Positions 1-10,700 of a stretch of DNA of 64,000 nucleotides are shown one piece after another. Within the stretch, counting starts at the first letter, position 1. Every line of letters begins with the position of its first letter. Location: positions 1 to 64,000 of the forward strand of contig NW_025401120.1 in NCBI RefSeq assembly GCF_011075055.1, in the 5' to 3' direction. The position numbers were made by a program, and so were the translations under genes. The notes beneath the pieces are model-generated. The model saw nothing but the letters and a program-made list of their open reading frames with translations, searched no databases and had not been told where the DNA came from. This DNA comes from Mangifera indica. Its lineage: Eukaryota > Streptophyta > Magnoliopsida > Sapindales > Anacardiaceae.

Positions 1-3000
1 ATTGCAGGGATAAATCATATCAATCTCAAAATAAGCAAGTCAACTTCTTACCCTATCTTCAGGAAGGAATCTGAAAAGCAGAATGTTTCCCTCTGAATAC
101 CATTGATGACTTCCTATTTTGAATTTTGAACAGAGGGATCCTCTTTCATCTTCTGCCCACTCTTAGTTCTATTTTTTACAGTGGGAAGTTGGCTCTGTCT
201 TGATGATCCTTCCATTACATCCAAAGAGCTCTCGCTCTTCAAGTTGATTTTTGGTCTCTCAGCTCTAGTTTCCTCCAATAACGGTATCCCAATTCCAGGA
301 TTCACACTTTGTAGCATCTGATCAGCTGGTGTACTTAAAAACACAGGTTTTTTACCTTGATTTAAATTTTCATGCATGTTTGTGCTTCGTTGGTGACCAG
401 ACAGAATCTATACAAGCAGAATGAGCACTCAGAGAAAAGAATATGCACTTTACTACTCGTAAGCTAATGGGTCAGATATGTCAATCCAACGACACTAAAT
501 AAAATCAGTAGAAGTGATAGAACACATCCATCAGGAACAGAACTTCAAGATTATCACAAAACAACAATTCACGTATATATTTAGCAAACCTTTAGGTAGC
601 AGCAAGTCATAGGCAACATGCTTCTGAAGTACAGGAACTTCTTTCCTTTCTTGGATACAATCTTCAAGCCAGGAGGTTTTAACCACTTGAATAACACCCA
701 AAGCTGCAAGACTTCTGACTTCCCTTTTTTCACTGGGAAATCATACAAAAAAGGAAGATATGAGACAAAGTGAAATGTTGTAATGGAAGATACACACAGT
801 AGGAAAACCAAATTAATAAAAGGATCACCAAGCTGACATCATAAGCATGAAAAAGCCTTAGTCCCTAAGCACCATAAAAAATGAAGCCAAAAAACCCAGA
901 AACAGACACTAAAATAATTTTGCACAAGCCAGAAAGACTTACACCTCTGACAGAGTTCCAACTATTATATGTGTCAATCTGCTATTGCATGACACATAAC
1001 GAGAGCCCCCACCTCTACGCACCATATTAACTAGTTTGCGCATTTCAGAAGCTTCAAAACCAACAAGTGATATTCTACATTTTGACAAGTATAAGTCATT
1101 GTCTTCAGACTGAGAATCATCAGCAACACAGTTATTGGGATTTGATTCAGTTTTGGTCTGCACTGTTGGGGCATCGCTATCAACCTCTTTAGAAACAGAA
1201 GCATCCACAAAAATAGAAGATGTATGCTGTGAGAGAGTGGCTTCTATATCTTGATCTTCAAACCGAGTGCTGGGAACAGAAAAAACATTTGAATCTGAAG
1301 CCATGGATGATAGTGAAGGTAGTGAATTTCCAATACCCTTGTCTTCTTTACACTGCACCGTCAAGCAACTCCTTACACTTTTGTTGGAAGATATAGAACC
1401 ACCCTGAACAGTGTAGGACTCCTCATTAAGACATGCTACTCAGCAAAAGAGAAAAAATCAAGGTTAGATAAAATGTAGAAGAGTTAATATGCTACAACAT
1501 TGAAGAGTGCCAGAATTTAGAGCTATGAAAACATAAAGCATTACCTCTTCTAGCAACAGATTGATCAAACCATTTCCTGTTTACAATATGAATATGGCCC
1601 CATCTTTGGGCAACTTTGTATTTGTCACCTTCTGGAGCGTTTGGAACGTCAAGAAAAATAACTTCTGATGAATAATGGCATGATGCTTACTAAAGAAGCA
1701 ATGAAAAAAACTTAAACATAAAGGCATAAAAAAAAAAGCAAGGCATATAATGAGCCTCAGATTTGTCACCTTTAGGAATGCAAGATGCTACAACATCACA
1801 AAATGTTACAAAAGTTAAAATTTAAATTTCTGAATTCAACCGGAAGCAGAAGTACTTGAATCTATCTTGTGAACAAACTCACTCGAACAGCAATGAAACA
1901 TTCATCCTAAACTGATATGGAGGGAACCCAGGAAAAATGGTATTCCAATAAAATAATTTTCACAGATCGTCAAAAAAAGAAACGAAAAAGAAAAAATTTC
2001 CGGATTTTCCTCAGTTCAGATAATTTACACACTTGAATGCAAATAGAGTTTTTAAAGACAAAGGCAGATTCTAGTCCATCAAAATAGATGTGATAAAGCT
2101 TCCATGCTAGGCACATCTGCACATGAAAAAGCAAGATAAGAATGAAGATGTGCAAGTTTCCATACATCATTTTCCTCCAAAAGAATAACAAAAAGGATAT
2201 ATCACAAATTAAGTGTGTGCATTTCTTCGTCAGCTCAGGAGAATAGTTGCCTCCGTTCTGTATGATAAGTTTTTCAATCTCCTTCCGCTTATCTGAAATA
2301 ATATGCATGTTAGTGTTGGAATATGTAAGTCCCACATTGGGAAAAAAAAAGAAACACAAAAGGTACATGATATATTGGGTATCCAAATTAGATTGACATA
2401 AGTCATCTTAACAATTGGGGCCCAAATATGTGAAAGCCCATAATTAATAACACTACAGGACTTATATTTCTAACATGGTACCAGAGCTATAAGGCTCAAT
2501 TGTCGTTGATCCAATACCCATTTTAGCATAGTGGGCTAGTATGAAAGAAGTCAAACCCTTGGTTTAAAAAAATCCAGGTGAACCCATAAGCTAACCAATA
2601 AGAACTAAACCCTATTACAAGTTAAACCAAGAAGAGTCAAATCTAAGTTTAGATGGGTCACCCCATGAATGACAAGTGTCAACTCATAATCCAGTTGCAC
2701 TAGAGGGGAATGCTGGAAAATGTAAGTCCCACCTTGGGGGAAAAAAAAGAAAGGGTACACAAAATATTGGGTATCTAACTTAAATTGACTAAAGTCATTT
2801 GAATAATTGGAACTCATATATATTAAAGACCATAATTAATAATGCTAGAGGACTTAGATTTATAACAATTAGCATTCAACACACAAAAAAAAAAAAACAC
2901 CTATCATTTTGGCTTAAAAAAAAATACTGTTTATAGTAAGCAAATTAAAATAAACTAATACAATAACCTGCAGGAATTCTGGTAACACATATCATCAAAC

Positions 3001-4722
3001 CAGAAAAGGAAGAACCCTGTACGACTCCTGAGGAACAACACGGTGCTCGTTCCAGCATTGAGATAACCAATTGATGGTAACAATTGGTTTCTTTAGAGTG
3101 TTTAAAGCCCACTGCACAAAGAGAAGATTATTAAAAAGAAGAGAGATTGTATCTAATTAATTGATATAACACCGCTGACTACTATTTTATAATACCTTCA
3201 ATCTAAAGTATTCATTACAGTTAAACAGAAGATAGAGTCATGGCTCATTTACAAGAAATACAGTTTTTTAAGGTTTAAACTTAGAGCAGTCTTTAGGTAC
3301 CAGACCTTGTACTTTGCAGCTAAAACATTCTTTACAATGACAAAGTTAACATCCAATGATGCTTTAGTCTGCAATACTCCCCCCATTGCTGTGACCAACT
3401 TTTCTATCTTAACCTGCAACAAGCGACAAGCAGTTGAAAAATCATATATATTTACAGAATGCAGCTTAGGAAGTTACAGCAGGAAACGAGAAGTGATGAT
3501 AAAAAAATTCTTAAAATTCAAAGCAAAAAAATATAGAAATAGTGTTCTAAAATTCTGAACCATCCTAGATAATTACCATTATAAAAGAATTATTTGTATA
3601 GGTCATAATTATTCTTCTATTTTTTTGGCCAAGCAAGAGAAAGTAGATAGGCAGTCTGGAGGAGACTAGAAGGAGAGGCAAAAGAACAAGACTAAGCAAT
3701 CTTCAAAAATCTCAACAAAAAAAGTAGTAATTTCTAAAGCCCCAATTGCACCCAAATAAGACAGCACATAGCTCCAAAAAATTATCCACCTCTTCAAAGA
3801 GTAATTGCCATTTGAGCTTACAAGAACTGCAAGCCAATTTCTGACGGTAGACACTGTATCCTGATCAAATCAGAATCACTATTCAAATATAATAAATTCT
3901 CATCAAAGCAATCCTAATGAAACTAAAATACTTGTTACAGTAAACAAAGAGGAGTAAAAAAAGGCTCCGCCATCAGGTCAAAATTATCGAAGGTAGATGT
4001 AGCAGAAAAGCATGCCTTTTCATCCATATCAAAACCAGAGGCAAGTACTTTGACACCATCCATTGCAAGGCAACAAGTGAAACCTTGTTTTGGAAGCGCT
4101 CTATTTTCTTTGGCACAAGAAAGCACACATTGAGGACCTGCCAACAATGCACATGTGTATCAGATTCAAAAACCACCTTTACCAGCCAAAAGATAAATAG
4201 TAAAATAATAACTTTCTGATGGAAGTATTGCAATTGAACACCTAGGAAGAGGCTAAATCTTCAGTTCAAAATTTTGACAAACAATTTTGAATTCCACTTT
4301 TAATCATGAGTAATTTTATTCGCCTAGTCTTAACATATTGCGGACAACAAATCAGGAAATCAACTTCTAATACAAAACTATTCCACTATTATACACTAAT
4401 AACTAAAATCAGAACACGAACCTAACAAATTACATCCCTTGGCTCTAAGATCTTCAAATTTCTCCTGCGAAGACAGATTAAAGTGAATAATTAAAAGTCC
4501 AATAAAAGGGACAGTGAACTGGAAATGTTGGGAGTTGGTTACGTGATCGGAAGAGGAGATAACATGGAAATCGCTGGGGCCGGTACGAGAGGGGTCGCAG
4601 CAGAGAAAGACCTCAGCTCCGTTGAGCTTCAGCGCGTCCAGAAGAGCGTCGAATATCTCCGGCGCCACCAGGTTGCGTGACATGAACACACTCGCTCCCT
4701 TGAATGGCTTTGGTTTCAGCAT
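1..4722 (-). CDS. MEI1: MEI1/TopBP1-like multi-BRCT protein (partial, 3' end outside window)
   Basis: Coding exons read on the minus strand: 4722-4543, 4464-4422, 4137-4016, 3413-3306, 3111-2968, 2292-2201, 1638-1545, 1435-943, 732-590, and a tenth of uncertain start (about 402 or 352) ending near 52. The N-terminus MLKPKPFKGASVFMSRNL, the segment GCNLLGPQCVLSC and later stretches such as CTHLICDAPEGDKYKVAQRW and TSWLEDC are BRCT-repeat sequence. They resemble Arabidopsis MEI1 (At1g77320), a TopBP1-type protein needed for meiotic DNA repair; that comparison is from memory. BRCT repeats bind phosphoproteins at DNA damage sites in the nucleus. Exons 1-9 carry at least four BRCT-like blocks. Oddities: intron 3 starts with GC, intron 6 is AT-AC, exon 5 is one base short of an open frame, and exon 10 holds an in-frame TAG. 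It is either a recent pseudogene or a functional gene with base errors in the assembly. Confidence 0.85.
1639..2200 (-). other. U12-type AT-AC intron of the MEI1-like gene
   Basis: On the minus strand the exon ends in TTTGTGAT and the intron begins ATATCCTTTT at 2200, the U12 donor consensus. It ends TTTCTTGACGTTCCAAAC, with AC at 1640-1639. TTTCTTGAC matches the U12 branch-site consensus TTCCTTRAC with one difference, and its branch A lies about 10 nt from the acceptor, as minor-spliceosome introns require. Joining the exons gives CD-APEGDKYKVAQ without a frame shift, which fixes both boundaries. No GT-AG alternative keeps the conserved protein. Confidence 0.88.
2314..2867 (+). mobile_element. 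TRIM-type miniature LTR retroelement in MEI1 intron 5
   Basis: Two direct repeats, 2314-2475 and 2711-2867, both start TG(T/C)TGGAA.ATGTAAGTCCCAC and end in TAACA. The first is followed directly by TGGTACCAGAGC (2476-2487), a primer-binding site for initiator Met tRNA (consensus TGGTATCAGAGC). A purine run, AGAGGGGAA, precedes the second. The internal part is about 235 bp and has no coding capacity. Flanks GTTAG and ATTAG look like a 5-bp target duplication with one change. At 554 bp this is a terminal-repeat retrotransposon in miniature, moved by proteins supplied in trans. It lies wholly inside the intron between exons 5 and 6. Confidence 0.82.
3414..4015 (-). other. GC-AG intron of the MEI1-like gene
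   Basis: Exon 3 reads to GATGAAAAG and the next bases are GCATGC; exon 4 resumes after TTGCAG with GTTAAGATAGAA. The join gives MDEK-VKIEKLVTAMGG, the order expected for the family. No GT lies at the exon end, so a GC donor is the simplest reading. Confidence 0.72.
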
Positions 4723-5841
4723 GTTTCTTCACAATCAATTGCACTACTAGTGTTAATTAATTATTTTTTCATAGCAATTAAGGATCACACAATGATGGAG
4801 TGAAATTTTTGAAAGAAATATATGTCCTAGTTAGGGTTTTTAAAGGGGAAATTTCGGTGGGTAAATAAAAGGCGGGAATTGTATTAATCATATTTCCCAA
4901 AGGTGCGAACTCGAGTCATGTCCAAATACTTTTTTTATTTGAGTTTAGTTCAAATTAAAAATAGTTATATTTGAATTTAATTCGAGTTTATCAAATCAAA
5001 ATTAAAGAGAGTTCGAGTTCAGTTTGAGATCGATCCAAGTTTGGTTTAAGTTTAGGTTCGAATCTAAGATTTGATTTGTGATTCAGATTTATAATTCGAA
5101 TTAATAATTTGTTGATAAAATGATATTGTTTTATCTAATAATAGGCAAAACAATATCATTTTAATAAAGAAAATTATAATAAATGCCTAAAACTAAGGGG
5201 TGTTAAGCAAAATTACCTAAAACTCTAAGAATTAAGCAAAAATGTCCTCAATTTAGGAAATAACAAAACTGCCCTTATATATAAACCTCACATTTCCCAC
5301 GGATTTACTGTTAAAATTCAAAAGAAATTCGGATCTCTCACGGATCTCCCACCGGCGCAACAAATTTTCGTCCGTTGAAGATAAAACTTTGGATACTTCA
5401 TTTTTGGCCAAAATCATACTATCTACATGTAAAGAATAAGTGCAAGCAAAATGGAGATTATTGTAACTTTTCTATGTGAAATGCAAGGCAGAGTTCATGT
5501 AATGTAACCTCTAGTGAGTGATTCATGTATAATCTCGTATACTAAAATAAGTATAAGCATTTTCCGCAAAGTGTAGTTATTGTAATTTTTCTTCATGTAT
5601 GTACGGCGGAAATGTAAACATTTTATACGAATATGAAGTTATTGTAAATTTTCAATCCACAAAACCTCTGTGTGGTTATGTATTATCTTTGATCAAATCA
5701 TTTTTTTCAATTTGCTTCACCACAATCAAAAGAGCATCTTTTGAAAAGCTTCTTGAATCAGATGATTTGATGTGTAATTAACTTCTAGATATTATCTATA
5801 AAAACAATGGGATATTAATTAAAATATTTTTTTGTTTGTGT

Positions 5842-5891
<50 letters not shown>

Positions 5892-7707
5892 ATATAAAAT
5901 ATTTAAAATACTTTTAGATTGTCTATTCACTCAACCAAAACTTATTTAGCCAAAATATAAACTCGTCCAATTGAGATATAAAATTCACCCACTTATCCAA
6001 GATTGAAATAAGATGAAAATGTAAAATTTTTTAACAATTTTAACAGCAAAAATGTTAATTGGGTAATTAGTGTCAGTAAAACACCCAATTAACCAATTTA
6101 TTTTTAAAAAATTAGTTAATCGGGTGTTTGACTGGTTGGGCAACCTATTCAACCATCATCGAATCCCATAATTTTCCCTTTTAAAGATAAAATAGTTATT
6201 TTAATTATTATCCCAAAACAATGAGTGGTAGACAATAGGTCATGCTGCTGAGTACATGAATTTTTCGATGACAGGTACCCTTTGATGCTAAATTTATAGT
6301 CATGCTAAAAAGTTCTTAGTACAGTATGGTTCCCTGATCTTGTGTTCAATTTGAGAGCTAAAAGAACACTGATTATTAGGACTAAGATGGTCTCAGTGTG
6401 TATAATTTTTTGTGATAGGTCTTACCACTATTGGTCATATTGGCCTCGTCTTTTCTTTATTTACCTATCATAGACAAGACGGGAACAAATTGGTGACCTA
6501 AAACAGGGATCCTGCCAATAGGTTTTCTGACCTTTTTCTTGATCCAGTTTTTATTACCAAGAAAAATAAGATCAAAATTGTAGTTAATTGAGTTTTTTTT
6601 TTTTTAAATAAATCCCTTAAATGTTTAATACTTTAATTAATATCCATATTTTTTTGTGAAAATAATAATTAAAGACGACCACAAGAAGAAAACCTCTGTT
6701 CTTTTTCAACTTTCTTTTCCATTGTACTGAGAAATGAATTACTACTTCAACTCGAGAAGTTATGGCTTTATGATAGGATCGAATGCCTATTTAATAAAGG
6801 GCACGTTCTAATTTAATTGGTTATTAAGTCTATTGATAAAAAAAAATTATATAATTTATGATTAAATATATAATTTAAATTATTTAATATTAAAATATGT
6901 TTAATTTAATAGTATATATATTCAATATAAATAAATAAAATCTTGATTCAACTTTTTAAAATATTTTTTTTTTTAAAATCAATGTTTTATATTGATTGAA
7001 TCAAATCTGATTTTATATATGATTCAATTAATTTAATTAACAATTAATAGTTTAACTGATTAAATCAATTAATTTGATCTAATTTTTATAACCTTAGATG
7101 GAACAATTATTTAGGATTTCTTGATTAAAAAATTCATTCTTAACATTAGAAAAAAAAAAAAAAAAAAACTCTTCATTGATAGTGTGTTTTAGCCACAATT
7201 TTACTGTATCACTGGCATTAATTATTTGATTTGAGTTACTTCATAGTTTACAATTTTTATATACAATTTTATACACAAATAATGATATATCATTGTATGA
7301 TTAGATATTATTTAATTTTTAATTTTTAATTATCTAATCATATAATGACAAATTCATATTTGTATATAAAATTATGCATATAACACTACTCCTCAAGCAA
7401 AACCCTCCCGCCTAGGCAAAGTTTGAGGATTCAGGAAAAAGCGCCACATTAATTTACCACCAAAGGCTAGAAAAATAAATAATGCTGATGTTTTGGTTTC
7501 AAGCCATGGTGATGATGATACACAAACTAAAGCTTTCTAGTTTCTCCTATTACACTGTACCTCTAATGAAGATGGTGCCATGCGACATCATTTAATTACA
7601 AAAATGGTAACTGATAATGGCAACAATGGTTGGCCGGAATGAAGAACCCGTAGAAAAAGGAAGAAAAGCCTGTTACACAATTTGTGGTGTGAATTTCCTA
7701 AACTATG
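4723..7707. other. Spacer between the ubinuclein 3' end and the MEI1-like start: MITE remnants and AT-rich DNA
   Basis: The first few hundred bases upstream of 4722 are the presumed MEI1-like promoter. Bases about 4905-5105 are a worn copy of the GAATTCGAACTC-rich hAT-like repeat seen intact at 19266-19547. From about 5168 the sequence (AAATTATAATAAATGCC, then AAGCAAAA repeats and AACTGCCC) matches the left end of the element at 58233-59696, but I found no matching right end. A (TA)n run lies at 5844-5884. The rest is AT-rich with no supported gene. Confidence 0.6.
5844..5884. repeat. (TA)n microsatellite
   Basis: About 20 uninterrupted TA units in spacer DNA. Confidence 0.95.
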
Positions 7708-10700
7708 TCAGCTTGACTGTTCGAAATTTGGTGCAGTTGACTGCAGGTTTGTTTTCTGGGGAAGACCTGCAGACAGTTTTTGCGACTTGTGTCTTTCATC
7801 GCTTTGTTGGACAGGTAATTTTTCCGGGTGCACTGGTGTGCCATCCAAATCCAGTTCTGCCTTCCTCTTTACCTTTTTCTTTATACTTGTCATCATACCA
7901 TCCGCCGTTTTCACTTCATCCATAGAATTGCTTGAACTTCCCTTCAATTTCTCTTGTTTTAGCCTGTCCCCACTGGCTGATGGACTGGGTGTCCTCATGG
8001 AAGCTGCTGTTGTATTAGAATTTGGTTTGCCAGATGCAGCTAGACCATGACCACCTGAATCAGAGCCCAATCCCTCTCTTGTATACTGTGGCTGCACAAT
8101 CACACCCGTCTCAATTTGAACGCCTACCTCTGTTTTAGGTGTCAACATTTTTTTCCTCCTAATTTTCTCCCGATCCTTGGAAGAAATTAGCAAATTAAGA
8201 TAAGAATCAAACATCAATAGATATGAAGCAACCCCTAGAAAAAGGAATGATGAGAAATCCATAAAGTCTTGGCACCTATAAACAACTAGTCCACCATGTT
8301 ATCAAAACAGGTTTATACAACTTAAAGAGCAATCCATAAATATGGTATCTCCATAATATTGAAGCAAACAAGCGAACCTAGCATCCCAACTCCATCGGAC
8401 TAAAATCTAAACCCTACTATTGATCTCTGTCAGAGGGAGTACAGCATGCCTTTTCACCTTTACATATATGACAAGCTTTTCTAATGTTATAATTTTAATT
8501 TGATACACAGAAAAGATGGCCGCATCACTTGCACCATATAAGAAAAGCAGTTACTCTGAGCTTCTTTCTCGTTCGTTCATTATCCTAACCAGCACAGAGC
8601 CATGACCTTGTGCTTAAGTCTTAGATTTATATAAAAAAAGCCAGGTTTGCAAGGTCAAGTATATTGAAATTTAGGATATAAAGAGAACGTATAGGAGGGG
8701 TTGGATTGAAGAGAGGAGAAAATAATATTGTGATAGGAACCCAACTCAAATATTATTAATATTAATAAAATAGTGTTGACAACAGAGATGTCAACTCCTC
8801 CCAAAGGCAATTAGAGGTGTTTTTCCCCTCCCAAATTAGCCAAAGGTTACCCAAATACCAAATTAACAATGTTTTTCTTTTTCTTTTCCCCTTTTCTCTC
8901 CTTCAATCACTCATATTTATACTTCCTATATTTTAAATTTTAAATTCAAATATTATCTAAATCAAATCAAATATCCTATTATAAAATCTTATAATTAAAT
9001 AAAATATATTATCTTAATCCAAATATGTTTTATTTATTATTATTATTTATTAAATCCTAACATTACCTGCCCCTCAAAAACTACCTTGTCCTCAAGATGG
9101 GGATATATTTTTTTTTTTTACTGCTCTTCCAACCCAATTTGAAAAAGTTCTTGTCATATTGTTTTTAATTCAGTTGTTGTTTGAGGTCGAGAATGTCAAC
9201 TTCATGTTGTTCGCCATTGTTAAACACATCATACTAACATCATTTGTCCTAAGCACCGACGCATATGTCTCGTCAAGTTCAACATCATTCACCATCAAGA
9301 ATGTGTCAAGCATTCCAAATTCAGTCTTGATCACATAATCTTCCTCCTCAATCATCTCTCTTTTTATGACTTCTTTAGATAATGACGATGGTGGTTGAGC
9401 CTCAATCTCTTCGTATTCTTCCTCAAATAATGGCGATGCTGGTTAGACTTTGATCTTATTGTCTTCTTCCATCCCTTCTCCCATATTTTTTTCATTTTCT
9501 CCTCCATTCATTTCTTCAAATCTTCTCCATTCATTTTCATGTTCTTTCTCTTGCAGTTTTTTCTCTTCAGTCTCTATTTGAATCAAACATTCAAGTGAAG
9601 AGAGGTTTTCCAACGGCGGGATCTTGTTAGATTATGCGATTCCTTCATTCAAGTGTCCATTTTCCTTGTCGTCTTCAGATAATGCCGGATTTTGCTCTAG
9701 GACGCTGGAATCAACCAATACAGATTCTTTCCTTTTTATGTCGTCTTCGAATACGATTAGAATCTCATAATCATCCAAATCGTCTTCGTCCACCATGAAA
9801 ATGGCCCATGACTTACGTTTACAATGAGTCCTCTTTGTCTTTACAATGAGTCCTCTTTGTCTTCACAACAAGGACAAATTCTATTTGTCATCATTTCTCG
9901 GATTTTCCACTGTGTTAATCGTCGAACAATCCACCATCATCCTTGATGAGATCGACTTTTTCCATCCTCAAAATTGATGTTCTAATACCACTTTGATAGG
10001 AACTCAACTCCAATATTATTAATATTAATAAAATAGTGTTGACAACAGAGGTGTCAACTCCTCCCAAAGACAATTAGAGGTGTCTTTCCCCTCCCAAATT
10101 AGCCAAAGGTTACCCAAATACCAAATTAACAATGTTTTTCTTTTTCTTTTCCCTTTTTCTCTCCTTCAATCACTCATATTTATACTTCCTATATTTTAAA
10201 TTTTAAATTCAAATATTATCTAGATCAAATCAAATATTTATCTTAATAAACTCAAATATTATCTAAATAATATCAAATATTTACCTAATTAAATCAAATA
10301 TATTATCCTAATCCAAATATATTTTATTTATTATTATTATTTATTAAGTCCTAATATTACCTGCCCCTCAAAAACCACCTTGTCCTCAAGGTGGGGATTT
10401 TTTTTTTTTTACAGCTCTTTCAACCCAATTTGAAAAAATTTTTGTCATTTTGTTATTAGTCCAGTTGTTGTTTAAGGTTGTTCGCCATTGCTAAACACCT
10501 CATACTAACATCATTTGTCCTAAGCACCGACGCATATGTCTCATCAAGTTCAACATCATTCACCATCAAAAATATGTCAAGCACTCCAAATTAAATCTTG
10601 ATCACATCATCTTCCTCCTCAATCATCTCTTTTTTTATGACTTTTTTAGATAATGACGATGGTGGTTGAGCCTTAATCTCTTCGTATTCTTCCTCAAATA

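Noticed and set aside
3307..3558. 83-codon plus-strand frame
   Set aside because: It is the antisense of MEI1-like exon 4, whose conserved protein and splice sites are on the minus strand.
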